From assembly GCF_002234675.1 (NCBI RefSeq), contig NC_019879.2:5709325-5773324 (forward strand): a DNA stretch of 64,000 bases. Reading direction: 5' to 3'. Under the pieces are notes generated by a model. It searched no databases and had not been told where the DNA came from. It was given only the letters and a program-made list of their open reading frames with translations. This document shows positions 1 to 10,975 of this stretch, in pieces. Both the position numbers and the translations under genes were made by a program. Origin of the DNA: Oryzias latipes. Its lineage: Eukaryota; Chordata; Actinopteri; Beloniformes; Adrianichthyidae. Position 1 is the stretch's first letter, and the number at the start of each line of letters is the position of its first letter.

Positions 1-892
1 TGATGACATCACTGATCATGATGTAATAAAAACTTCAAAAAAACAAAATGACATTTAAATATACATAGATATATTGAACATAGATTGGATATTAGTTCAT
101 TAATTAAATGAAAATAAAACAAAATAAATAAATACAATCAAAAATTAAAAGATTAAAAAGAATGGAAATGGACAGACATGCATGCATATCAAATAGCCTA
201 CATATCCAGATATATTCCTTTAGACATGAATCATTTCTTTAACTAGATGTACCAAAACACTGAAAAAGTTTTTATCCTATGACAGTAACAGCTGTAAATA
301 ATGATAAAAGCTGCTCCTATTTGAAAAAGAAGGGACAGGTATGTGTGATAGTGGGTTAAATGGTGTTTTTGTTTCTTTTTCTATGGTTAAATTTGTAATG
401 ATTATTGTTTTTGAGTCACTATTTAGTTTACAGCTTATTGTTTTTAATATCACTTTGGCTGAACTACACTTTGGATTTTAGCTGAACATCTGGAGATATT
501 TGACAACAATAAAGAAATCATTCTATCCCACCACTAATTGATATCCAACAAAAATGTCATTTACAATAAAAACTATTTATATTTTTACAAGAAGAGAGAA
601 AAAGAATCAGGACATATGGAGGAAAGAAACAGGCTGGTCTTATGGTGGACGTTCAGGGCAAAGCCAGTTAATACCATGTTTTGAAATAGTAGTCTTCATT
701 CGGAGAAGCAGCATGCTATATAACAATCACAGCTCATTTAACATTTATGAACTAATTATACAACAACAAAACACAACAAAACATTTGTGTTACAGCAGAG
801 CAGACAGACACACGAATCACAGGTTATGTTACAAGTTAAAGCAGAGCAAACGTTTAAGAAGAAAATCTTAAAAAAATAAACAATGACGTCAT

Positions 893-1500
893 TTGCAACA
901 TTTGGGCCTACTTCAGTTTTGGTCATCGACAAAAAAAAAAGTTTTCCTCGGCAGCGTTGTTGTTGCAGGGCCAAATTTGGACAAAACTGATGTAATCATT
1001 ATTGGATCAGTTGAGGCCCAAAACGATGAGGCTCAGAAATTGGAGTCTCTGTCTAAGAATGTTTCTACAAACTGCAGAAATCTGGGGGTGATCTTTGATA
1101 CTGATTTGAATTTGGAGACACGTGTCAAATCGATGGTCAAATCTTGTTTCTGGCAAATACACAGATTATACAGGATAATCCACCTCCTATCTAAAAAATG
1201 TCTTGAGATGGTGATTCACGCTTTATTTGTTCCCGTTTGGACTATTGTAACGCACTCTACACATGCCTTTCACAGCAGATCATGTATGAACTTCAGTTAG
1301 TCCAAAATACTGCCGCCAGACTCCTAACCAAACCACAATGAGAGATCATATTACTCCAGTTTTAGCGTCTCTGCACTGACTCCCAGTCCGTCTTAGAATA
1401 GATTTTAAGATTTTAATGATTGTTTTGAAAGCCCACTGTGGTCTGGCCCCTAAGTATCTAGTTGTTCTCCTAGTTCCTTATATACCTGGTCACGGTAAAC
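893..1500 (+). pseudogene. L2-like LINE reverse transcriptase C-terminal remnant, copy A
   Basis: Three reading frames together resemble the C-terminal part of an L2-clade ORF2: a 'NLGVIFDTDLNLE' block (893-1300), an 'HITPVLASLH' block near 1345-1380, then 'RIDFKI' and 'GLAPKYL' (1390-1460). The same order is seen in the intact L2 at 12575-12970. Stops and frameshifts separate the pieces, so it is dead. The homologous copy B is split by a LINE ORF1 insertion at 41929-43741. Confidence 0.7.
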
Positions 1501-1748
1501 TTCTAAATGTAAATCATGTGAACAGGAAAATTATACAAATAGTTATTTTAATTCAGAAGTACAAAGCAATGTGGTTTAGATATCTGAAACAAACAAATCC
1601 TTTCATCTCTCTGGCCCTTGAAAATATGAAGGTCGAGTATGACAGAAGCCTGTGGAAAATTAAATGTTAGCCGCATGTGCCCCATATGCTAGACTTTGGA
1701 CATGCCTGTTGTAAAGTTTAGAAAAACTACAATTTAATGAACCTATTT

Positions 1749-1955
1749 GTAATGTCCGTGATGCTTCAAAAAGAACCGGACAACGGACTGCAACCAAGGA
1801 TGGGCTTTATTTTCTTTACACCCCTCGTTACATCTCTCTTCTAGAACCCCCTCACGGTGTTCAACACCTGTTAGTGTATGTTTTTCTTCTCACCACTAGA
1901 TGGGGTAGTTTCACACCAAACATATCACACTAATGTGAACATCACATTGCTTTTC
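1749..1955 (-). repeat. LTR-like end of a decayed gypsy element, copy A
   Basis: Lies just downstream, on the minus strand, of the gypsy integrase remnant. It ends in ...ACATTACA on the minus strand and carries AATAAA (plus-strand TTTATT near 1808-1813) about 50 bases before that end. The inner boundary is not certain. The repeat is present again at about 44388-44600. No partner LTR is seen on the other side. Confidence 0.5.
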
Positions 1956-2162
1956 TTTTTACGTGTGACCTTAAACATGTGTGTATGCTAGTCAACGACC
2001 AATTATGAAGTGACAAATGAAACAAATTAACTTCCAAAACATATGACTATGCAGTCAGTGATTAAAATAAAAAAACAAGTGAATTAAGTCAGGATTGAAC
2101 AACCTTTTGTTTTCTCTTCATCTTCATTCGCTGTCTTTACACAACACAAATGTATTTGTGTG

Positions 2163-4300
2163 CTAAGTATAGTCCTGTAAATAAGGAGGAGGATGTCTGT
2201 TGCTCCTTGTAGGGTACCGTGGTGATGAGATGATGGAAGGGTTCTCTCTGGGCTCTGGGGCATCATCATCAGGATGTAGTGGTATCTCCAGAAGCCGTGG
2301 GGTAATCCTTTTGAAGAATGAAGAGTTCCTTGTCACAGAGTGTTCATTTCTGGTGGCTGTGATCATAGATCCTTTGATATCCTTCACTTTGTACGGTCTG
2401 GTGTCATATGGTGGAGTAAGCTTGCAACGCTTGGTTTGCCAGTGCAGCACAATGTCACCAGCAAGAGCATGAGGTGTAGCATGATGACGCACATATGCAT
2501 AAGATTTCATCTTAGCTTTAGCCGCACTGTCTCTCGCTCTCACTCTTCAGTCCAAATTATGTCCTGTGGAAGAAGGAAGTGAGGGTATCTTCGTGCACAT
2601 CTGGCGTTGAAACAGTAGCTCGGCAGGAGGGCTCTGAGTTGTGCTGTGAGGTGTAGCTTTACACTCTTGTAGAAAGATGTTTAGCTGTTGTTTCCAGGGA
2701 ATTCCTTGTGAGTTTGCCACTCTTATGGTTTTTCCTAGCGTGTGCATGAATCTTTCAGCTGCAGCATTTGCTTGGGGCCAAAGTGGCGTTGTACGATGAT
2801 GATGAAACCCGAGATAGCTTGCAAACTGGAAGAACTGGTCAACATTAAATGGTGAGCCTTTATCAGTTTTCACAACTACAGGAAACCCGAACAACAAGAA
2901 CACTTTGTCCATGACAGGAATGACTGTGTTAGCTGAGGTTGACCTCACAATTTCAACAACTGGGTTACGTGTATACTCATACTCAAACTCAAACTTTATT
3001 TATTTATATAGCGCCTTTCATTTTGGTTAAAAACACAAAGCGCTTAACATAAAAACAGATAAAACAGTCATAAAAAATGAAAGTTGTTCAAAACAGAAAA
3101 CAAAGGACAATCCCACAAAGAAGGTACCCCTCCCTCACCACCCCCCGCCCCCATCCCCACCCACCCAGTTACCCCAGTAGAACAGTGAACAGAAACAAAT
3201 AACTGCAGTTGAAGAAGGTCTGGCTTGGTACTGCTGTGAGGAAACGATATCATGGGGATCCATTCATTCCAAGGCCCAGCCCGACCACAGGGGCCATTAC
3301 CGCAGCGCCCGCCCAACACAGGGCAGCCCAGGGCCCCATCCATGGATATTAGACCACAGAGTGGGACCCCAGCCCGCCCAACCAGAACGGGCACCACAGC
3401 AACGGCACGCCCTACAGGTCAAGCTGGTGGTGCCCAAGAACGATGGATCCCCCAGAGGAAACACTGGAGTAAAAAACATCAGAATAAAAAATAAAAATGA
3501 TCATAAAATAACAACAATAAAAATAGAAAAAGATAAAAAATAATATAAGATATAAGAATGTTAGTAATTAAAAAATAAAAAACGTCAGTGATTAAAACAT
3601 AACCTAAGTATCATTGGTAAAATAACAATAAAAAGATTTGCATATTAGAAACAAAGATAATAATAGTCCTTACAAGAAAATAAATAAATAAATAGATAAA
3701 TAAATAAATAAACAAATAAATATGTAAATAAATACCTCAATTAATAAATAGATGAATAATAAAAGACATAAGGAATGATCAAAGTCATATAAAAGCCAGA
3801 CTAAAAAGGTGGGTCTTGAGCCTCTTCTTAAAAACCTCTACAGTCTCTGCGGCCCTGAGGTTCTCCGGCAGGCCGTTCCACAGGCGAGGACCATAATGGC
3901 AGAATGAAGCCTCACCATGTGTCTTGGTCCTTACCTTAGGGACAACTAAGAGGCCAGTGCCAGAGGACCTCAGGGTCCGCGAGGGTTCGTATTTTAAAAT
4001 AATATCATTTAAATAAGAGGGCCCAAGACCATAAAAACATTTGTAAACCATTAAAAGAACTTTAAAATCAATCCTGAAACGCACAGGGAGCCAATGCAGC
4101 GATTTTAAAACCGGTGTAATGTGTTCCCGCCCTCTGGTTCTCGTCAGAACTCGTGCCGCTGAGTTCTGTAGAAGTTGTAGATTAATTAATGACAAGTAAA
4201 TGTTCCCGGGTAGGAAATGGTCCACAAAAATCTGCACTCACACGGTGCCAGGGAGTTTCAGGAAGAGGCGACATTCTCAACGGTTCGTTTTTGGTAACTG
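2163..4300 (-). pseudogene. Ty3/gypsy integrase fragment, copy A, split by a LINE
   Basis: The minus strand encodes the catalytic core and C-terminal part of a retroviral-type integrase. 4300-4188 gives the start of the core. 2948-2547 gives 'VVKTDKGSPF' (second catalytic Asp) and 'AAERFMHTLGK' (catalytic Glu). 2543-2163 gives the basic C-terminal domain ending in a stop. A frame change at 2543-2547 and a LINE insertion at 2972-4187 break it. Copy B (44800-45769) lacks the LINE and shows the continuous core starting near 'DFCGPFP'. No protease or RT is left beside it. Confidence 0.8.
2972..4187 (-). mobile_element. 5'-truncated L2-like LINE inserted in the gypsy remnant
   Basis: The minus strand reads from the RT C-terminus (4187 to 3785: '[17 protein letters not shown]', 'HWLPVRFRIDFKVLL', 'GPRLWNGLPENLR') through a long 3' UTR to a simple-repeat tail (plus-strand 'catactcatactcaaac'). 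The 3' UTR has the 'gcgctatataaataaa' type ending. Copy B at 45606-45640 gives the empty site. About 11 bases of target present in copy B are missing here, so insertion came with a small target deletion rather than a clear TSD. The open frame 4237-3785 is a chance fusion of integrase and LINE codons. Confidence 0.85.
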
Positions 4301-4680
4301 GTGTGGCATAGTGTGGTGTAGAGTAAAAGTAAATAAAAAGTACTGTAATACAGGTCTGTGAGAATGTGTTGGTCTTTGTGTGTCTGAAGATTCATAACCA
4401 CCTATTGTAAAAATAAAATCTGGTCATCAGCTCTTATTTGTTTGCTCAGCTGCTGGACACTTAGAAGTTAGAAAGGAAAAAAAGGTAAAAACTGAACTTC
4501 TAGTTTATTCACTCCACTTTCACACATTCACTTCACCCGAGCTTCCTGTCGCAATGCAACTACTGTCACATGACATGGACTTCCCATCGCTTCAATAATA
4601 ACCTCAGACAGAAAAAGCTGTTCAGTACACAAGTCAGTCTGTTACACACCTCACACGTTCTTAGACTTTACATCCTTATA

Positions 4681-5202
4681 ATGGAAGCCATTTATGAAAA
4701 TGCTGAACCTAAAGTTCCTGTCTGCCAGATTTCTGTATCAAATCCACCAGGTAAGAGTGAACTCACTGATAGAACAACCTGAATTCACTTTATGACTTTC
4801 TATTTTAGCTTCAGTTATATTTGTTTTTTTTTAGCTTCCATTAAGTCCAACAGGAGATGCTATCTCTATGTTACTGCTTTCATGCTGATGCTTAGTGTTC
4901 TTTTTCTGGCTGGAATCATCATTCTCAGTCTCTTTTGTATTAAATTCCACACCAAAATGTGCTAAGAAGTTTTTTTTCTTCTTTTACATTTAAGTCAGAA
5001 TGTAATTATTTTAAACCTTTACTTAGTTGTGGAATAGGCTGCATGATGTAGTTGGTAGGACTCTTAATGAATGTTTTGGCCTGATTTTATTTCAGATAGT
5101 GATTCAGTAAGACATATGTCAGAAATCACCGACAAAGACAATTTGACTGAACATCTGAATGCTGTTATTCAGATGAGATGCTGTCAGAAAATCCTGTATT
5201 AA
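4681..5202 (+). CDS. Short type II membrane protein of the CD209-like lectin family, no lectin domain (copy A)
   Basis: Three exons join in frame: 4681-4750, 4835-4936 and 5096-5202, each with GT/AG introns in phase 1, giving 92 residues ending at TAA. Exon 1 is a cytoplasmic tail with 'IYENAEPKVPV', which holds a YxN motif. Exon 2 is a basic anchor (IKSNRRC) followed by a TM helix of about 22 residues. Exon 3 is a short extracellular stalk with an NLT glycosylation sequon. Family members normally continue into a longer stalk and three CTLD exons; here the stalk exon reads into a stop and no CTLD exon follows in copy A. The same short form is intact in copy B. It could be a membrane adaptor or decoy, or the remains of a truncated receptor. 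The exon model is inferred from splice sites and paralogue comparison. Confidence 0.62.
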
Positions 5203-5549
5203 ACATTAGGGATTCAACTATTGCTTTATGAACGGTTCGATTCATATCATAATTCCTGGTTGTTGATCTGAATCAAAGTCAATTTTGGTTCATTTTGAAC
5301 AATCTGATACACTGACCTAAAATGGATCCAGGACATTATTAGCCAAAAATTCCACCAGTGTGACTCAGACATAAACACCTGGATACTGAATAGTGCAGTA
5401 AGTTTTCCTGATTACTTTTGTTTCTTACAAGATAGTCAAGTGTAAATGACATATGTTTGCAAACAAACAAGTAAACAAGAATGAACGTCAAATTCATTCA
5501 CATTTTAGGTTCCTGAAGTTCAGCCCACTGTTGTTTTTTCCACATTAAA

Positions 5550-6235
5550 ATTAAAAAACCAGTAAACTGATAACTCATTTTTGTGTGGGATTTCAGTAAG
5601 CAGATGGACAAAAATGAAAGATTTTGATTTATATAGAGTATTTAATAGTATATAAAATATAGGACAATAAAATAGAATATGCTTTGGTTGACATTTCTAA
5701 AAACATTAATGCCATCACTGATGTGCACTTAAAGTAATAAAAGTATATTTAGCAAAATAGTAAGCATAGTGCAGTAATACTAAATATTAAATTACAAATT
5801 TATTTTAATTATTCAAGTACAGGGTTTAAGTGTATCTCAATACTACCTATCTCCATCTTAGATGTATTTCTGCCATGTTTCAAAAAGATTTTTTACTTAA
5901 AAACTCATAACTATGATTTCCACACGCGTCATGGGCTAATCTTATTCTGAAAAGCAGGATAAAAGTCTATTCAATATGTGGCCTCTCAGGAGTAACCCTT
6001 TAAATGTTGATTATTACCCACAATTCTGTTCTCATGAGCCCCACAAAGATGCAATGTTCTGCAAAAACTCTTGTCATTTAGCACTATTTGCAAATTGGTC
6101 TTTAACTTTCGGATTATGAATTAACTCTGTTAATTGAAAGCAGAACTGCATCCATTTAATTAGCATTATTGGTGAATAATTTAATTTACCTCAAATTGAG
6201 GTATTGCTTGTTCTGACTTTTTGGTATTTGAACTT
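5550..6235. other. Unannotated AT-rich stretch
   Basis: AT-rich sequence with no supported exon, LINE frame or terminal inverted repeat that I could see. Confidence 0.5.
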
Positions 6236-6715
6236 TTTATTCTGTTGTCCAGTTGGACCGTCTGTGCTCCTGTACTTGACAGTGGACCTCACCTCTGGCT
6301 CCTCTCGCACCCCCAGCCGTCTCCCAACTCTATCTGGATGAAGCCCATCTGCTGGACTATTTAAACATGTAGTTGCAGGGTTAGATAAGATAAATATTCT
6401 CTGAGATTTCTGGTTCATTGCCTGTCTGTCCTGGGTGAGGATCCCTCCTTCATGTGGACACCCCTGAGGTTTCTTCTTCTTTTCCTGAATCTGTTTTATT
6501 TTTAGGAGTTTTTCCTTGCAGAGAATGAGGTTCTGAAGGAAGGGATGCCCAGTTTAGCGTACTGGTAGTCGGTTTAGTTTAGCAATTACCTATTAAATTC
6601 TCTGACTTTCATGATTTCATGTTCTTCTACAATTACCGGTATAAAGCTTTTTTGGATGACTATTTTTTTAAGATTGGGCTATCTTATTAATATTGAATTG
6701 AATTAAATTGATAGC
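6236..6715 (+). repeat. LINE 3'-UTR-type repeat with GAATT-rich tail
   Basis: Contains the run 'gtctgtcctgggtgaggatc', then 'ggagtttttccttgc', and ends in 'attgaattgaatt'. The same sequence recurs at 59040-59299 and 60823-60990, where it ends in 'gggctatacaaataaaatt'. This looks like the shared 3' end of a fish LINE family (or a SINE using it). No coding part is attached. Confidence 0.6.
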
Positions 6716-7004
6716 AAGTAACTACATGAGAAAAAATGGCAAAAAAAAAAACCTCACTTGCATTCATGTTAGATCACTAGAATTGTAAATAATTATTTAA
6801 TAATTTTATGAAAAACATTGAGCAGCCTGACAGTTGTTTCCTGCAACTCACATGAATATTTCAATGGAAATATGGAAAACCATGTTGTGAATGTTTTAGT
6901 CACCACTTGGAGCTCAGACCTACAGCTTGCTTATACTTACCTTTTTATAGGATGTTCGAGTCACTCAAAATACTAAATTTATATAACAATTTAAAGTATC
7001 TTAA

Positions 7005-7344
7005 AATCCCACTCTGATCATCTTTTGATCCATTTGAAAAGCACATCCAGTGGGAAATAGGATTTTGCCGTTTTTAGCCAAAATCTAAAATCTTGTGTCA
7101 TTTTCTATGGTATAGTTTCTGCAGAGCGGCAGGAGTTCATTAGGAATTTACCTCTGATTTGTGGGTGGGTCTGTTGGCAGGGAGTAAACCTGTACACATT
7201 TTTTGTCTGCTTCTGTTTCCCAACAATTTGAATAAAGAAGTACTAAGAAACACAGCTTTAAGCTTCATTTTTTTACTAGATGTCCTCCATTAGAAAAATG
7301 TAACAAGAACATGTTAAAAAAGCACATGTCATTGGAGTGGATCT
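7005..7344. mobile_element. Candidate MITE with TTAA target duplication
   Basis: Flanked by TTAA at 7001-7004 and 7345-7348. The left end AATCCCACTCTGATCATC and the reverse complement of the right end AGATCCACTCCAATGACATG are similar imperfect inverted repeats. It is about 340 bases long with no coding capacity. TTAA duplications point to piggyBac or Kolobok superfamilies. Confidence 0.45.
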
Positions 7345-7419
7345 TTAACGTATAAGACAGTTTTGTACAGTTATAGTTGCAGCAACAGTTGCTTTGTAAA
7401 AAGACACATGTCTATTTAA

Positions 7420-7655
7420 GTGTTGGAAGAGACTGAACCTGGGGATCTAGAAAGTATGGCGGTAGGATTTGAATCTGGGGGTTCTGAGGCCAAACTGGAG
7501 GAAAGCTCTGAATCTGAACATCGTGAGGCTGAGGACGGTTTGGGGATAGGACCTGAATCTGGGGGTTCTGAGGCCAAAGAGGAGGGAAAGTTTGGAACCT
7601 GAGGATCTTGAGGCTGGGGAAGGTTTGGGGGTAGGACCTGAATCTGGGGCATTAA
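7420..7655. repeat. Imperfect G-rich minisatellite-like repeat
   Basis: Variants of 'aggacctgaatctgggggtt' followed by 'ctgaggccaaa' recur several times with roughly 40-base spacing. The open frames on both strands here are by-products of the repeat. Confidence 0.55.
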
Positions 7656-7659
7656 GACA

Positions 7660-8121
7660 ATAATTAATTATACAATACTCATGAATATGTCTGGAAATGT
7701 GAATTTTTTTAATCTATATCTCCTCTTTCAATATGTTTTTATAGTGATGTGATTCTACTTCAATAAAACATTTTTCCAGACTAATTTGACAACAATGTTA
7801 TTAGTTCTAGCCGGTTGTGTTTTAACAACACGGAGGTAGTTCACTAAATTACGTGTCAATATCTCTGAATGAGGATTAACATAAAAAACAGAGAGAAAAT
7901 CATCTGGTTGGGTCCAAACATGTGAGATGTTCGCTGAATGGCATGATGGTCCGGTTTGCATGTTCATGAGCGCTGGAAGCACGTGTCTCATTCACACTTA
8001 GTGCTCGCCGTAATGCCACACCTCCCAGACCAAATCCAATTACTGGGGACAAAGAGCCCAGCCCGGGATCAGGACTCCATCAGCTTCACTGTGCTGCTGC
8101 TGCAGACTCTAAGAACCTTGC
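7660..8121. other. No supported feature
   Basis: Sequence between the minisatellite and the Harbinger end; no exon or repeat structure recognised. Confidence 0.4.
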
Positions 8122-8640
8122 TGGGGCCTGTTTCAGAAAGAAGGTTAAGTGTAAACTCTGAGTGCGTTAACCCTGAAATCAGGGAAACCCTGGGTTTTCC
8201 GTTTCAGAATGGGAGGTTTGTTAAACCAGAGAAAGCAGAGTAAGTCAAACCCATTTCTGAAAGAGAGGTAACTTATACTCGGAGTCAGTGTCTATGGTTA
8301 CTTATGCTGTGAACCTAACCTGGTCGGGAGCAGGTTTTATTCTCTAAACTCAAGGTTCCTGCCAGTCCCCTCCCCTTTTTAAAGACGAAGCGGTATTTGT
8401 CGCTTTAACCTTCATTGCCCACATTTCCGTCACACAGAGACAAGTGAGACAAGAATGGCTTGTCCTTTTTTGGAGGACCCAATAAACGAGGAGGCTGCAT
8501 TAATTCATAGAGAATTACATTTACGTCGTGCGAGGATTTTGAGACCTAGACTCGATTTTTTGTCATTTCCCCATACGTTTTTGTTTGAGCGTTACCGTTT
8601 TTCGTTGCAGTCAATTACATATATACAATGAAAACAACAT
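8122..8640 (+). mobile_element. PIF/Harbinger DNA transposon, 5' end only
   Basis: Begins near GGGGCCTGTTTCAGAAAG, the type of terminal sequence seen in fish Harbinger elements, with related subterminal motifs ('gtttcagaatgggaggtt', 'catttctgaaagagaggt'). It leads directly into the first exon of a HARBI1-like protein at 8455. No second transposase exon or 3' end follows, so the element is truncated. Confidence 0.6.
8455..8631 (+). pseudogene. HARBI1-like transposase, N-terminal exon fragment
   Basis: An ATG at 8455 opens 58 codons ending at TGA 8629-8631. It starts MACPFLEDPINEEA, continues 'LRPRLDFLSFP' and ends 'FLFERYRFSLQSI', the N-terminal signature of fish Harbinger nucleases (HARBI1-like). 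These normally continue for about 300 more residues with a DDE nuclease domain, which is absent here. Context: it follows the Harbinger terminal sequence at 8122. Confidence 0.65.
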
Positions 8641-9625
8641 TAGATATGTATTGCTATGTAGATGTTTCATATGTCAAATATTGTCAACAAAGCCTCCATC
8701 CATGACATGCTCAAATTTGACCTGATTGAATTATGTTTTTATACTTCATTTTTAGCTGCTGCCATGTTCTTTTAATTCCTGCAGGATTGCATCTACATGA
8801 AAATGAAATCAGGGACATTGAATTAGATTAATGTAACAATTACTTTTTGGAAACACAATTTGCTAGCACTGCTTACTTTCTTAATCCCATATAAACCTAT
8901 ACCACTTGATCAATACAAGGGTAGACATAAGCTCACTTTTAAACACAATTGAATGTATTAATATTAAACTGACCAACGTCAGCAAAAGAAAGTGTTCTGC
9001 TTGGATAGAAAGAACGGACAAAGTAAATGCATGAGTCTCTGATCTTATTTCCAATTACATTATGATATATATGATATATATTATGATATATATACAATTT
9101 ATAAAACCTAAATGAATTGGTTCAATTGGTAACAAGTAATTGAGTTTAATTTATTCAACCTAATTTCTTATGTTTATCCAACTCATTATTTGTTTATGCA
9201 ACTCAAATTTACATATTTATCTAACTAAATGTCATATTACTCCAATTCAATTAAATGTTTTTCCATCTTAATTTATTCTATTTCTTGAACTCTCATATTT
9301 CATAAATTTGAGGCTGCAGATTATCTCACTTTTATAAGATTAAAATAAGTGATACAGTGTGGATTTACAATATATATATGCACTTGATTATCATGACTCT
9401 GACTGTAACTTCAATTCTTACAATAGTCTATGGTACTATAGGGTGCTCAATAACTTCATCATCCTATCCCTCCCTCTCACTCATGGAGCAGAAAGAATTA
9501 AACATAACAGGACAAATAACTGGGCAAAACACAGGAAAACAGCTAAACAACTAAACACATTTGGTCAAAGACCCACACTTAAACCCAAAAGGGAATGGTA
9601 ACCCTCAATTCCTTGTGGTGCCGAT
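8641..9625. other. AT-rich non-coding stretch
   Basis: Contains a short 'atgatatatat' repeat near 9060-9095 and repeated 'caactcaa/caattcaatt'-like words at 9120-9320 that may be an old DNA transposon, but I see no clear ends or genes. Confidence 0.4.
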
Positions 9626-9983
9626 CTAACAGAATCAGAATCAGCTTTATTGGTCAAGTACAGCGCATGTACAGGGAATTTGTCTTCAGTTGCTTGTGCT
9701 CTCGTGCAAACTAGCAAGGCGTTGAAAGTGTGAGGCGTAAGACAACAAAAGGATAAATAATAAAAAGGAGGTAGATATAAGGTAACTTTATGAATAAATA
9801 AACATAACTAAATAAAGAAATAAAATAAAATAAAAAAGTCAAAAATGCAGCAGCAGTAGTTCCAGTTTGGCAGTTTCAGTGGTCGTTCAGTGTCCTTGAG
9901 TGGTCTGGAGTCAGGAGTTCATGTGAGTCACAGCTCGGGGGAAGTAGCTGTCTTTGTGGCGAGTGGTTTTGGTGCACATCGTT

Positions 9984-10415
9984 CTAAAGCGCCGCCCTGA
10001 CGGGAGGATGCTGAAAAGGCAGTGACCAGGATGCGAGGGGTCTTTTACGATCCTGCCAGCCCGCTTCCTGGCTCTGAATCGATACAGGTCCTGAATGGGG
10101 GGGGAGGCTGGAACCAATAATCCTCTCAGCAGATCTGATGATTCTCTGTAGTCTGTTCCTGTCGTGTCTGGTAGCTGAACCAAACCAGGCCGTGATGGAT
10201 GTGGTCAGGACAGACTGGATTATTGCCGTGTAGAAGATGGTCAGCAGCTCCTGAGGCAGGTTGAACTTCTTAAATTGTCGCAGGAAGTACAACCTCTGCT
10301 GAGCCTTTTTCCGGACCAGGTAATGTGAGCGGCCCACTTAAGGTCCCGTGAGATGGTGGACCCCAGGAACCTGTGTGAGTCTGATGAGGGGACAGTGCTG
10401 TTGAGAATTGTGAGT

Positions 10416-10452
<37 letters not shown>

Positions 10453-10830
10453 GTGGTAGGGGGGTTCCTCCAGAAGTCCACTGTCATCTCCATTGTTTTA
10501 AGTGGGTTCAGCTCCAGCTGGTTCTGGCTACTCCAGAGGACTAGCCGCTCCACTTCTCTATATGCAGTCTCATCACCGTCCCGGATGAGCCCAATGACTG
10601 TTGTGTCGTCTACAAACTTCAAGAGTTTCACAGAGGGGGCTCCTGATCTGCAGTTGTTTGTGTAGAGGGAGAAGAGCAGAGGGGAGAGAACACACCCCTG
10701 GGGGGCGCCAGTGTTCAGGATCCAGGTGCTGGATGTGAAGCGTCCCAGTTTCACCTGCTGCCTCCTGTCGGTGAGGAAACTTGTGATCCACTGACAGGTG
10801 GGGAGAGCCACGGTGAGCTGGGACAGCTAG
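9984..10830 (-). pseudogene. Reverse transcriptase second half of the host LINE
   Basis: Two frames: 10811-10338 holds 'GAPQGCVLSPLLFSLYTN' (palm motif) and 'KLLKFVDDTTVIGLI' (catalytic FVDD), followed by a proline run encoded by the poly-G tract. 10337-9984 holds the 'GRSHYLVRKKAQQRLYFLRQ' thumb and C-terminal block. A frame change separates them next to the poly-G. The upstream half lies across the L2 at 13316-14147, ending in '[10 protein letters not shown]'. Confidence 0.8.
10416..10451. repeat. Poly-G tract of 36 bases
   Basis: An uninterrupted run of G on the plus strand (C on the coding minus strand) inside the RT pseudogene. It makes proline or glycine runs in all overlapping frames. 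Long G runs are prone to length change and sequencing error. Confidence 0.95.
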
Positions 10831-10975
10831 TGGTGGAGTAGCTCTGGGATGATGGTATTAAATGCAGAGCTAAAGTCCACAAATAGGACCCGTGCATACG
10901 TCTCTGCAGAGTCGAGGTGGTGCAGGATGTAGTGGAGAGCCATGTTGACTGCGTCGTCCCCTGACCTGTTTGCTC

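Larger units (their letters stand above)
1..5549 (+). repeat. Segmental duplication, copy A (continues beyond the left edge)
   Basis: Near-identical and colinear with 40814-47718 in the same orientation; base 1 aligns with base 40814. Homology is lost just after a shared 'ccacattaaaat' near 5549 and 47718. Both copies carry an L2 remnant, a minus-strand gypsy integrase with LTR, and a short lectin-family gene. Copy A alone has a LINE inserted at about 2972-4187. Copy B alone has a LINE ORF1 element and an extra TM-exon segment. Because the match starts at base 1, the true left boundary is outside the window. Confidence 0.93.

Noticed and set aside
3068-3543. Overlapping open frames on both strands
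   Set aside because: They lie in the 3' UTR of the inserted LINE and have no domain.
3785-4237. A real fusion protein of integrase and LINE
   Set aside because: The first 20 codons are integrase and the rest is LINE, joined at the insertion point; copy B shows the unfused state.
10353-10665. Plus-strand glycine-rich open frames over the poly-G tract
   Set aside because: Created by the G run and antisense to the RT pseudogene.
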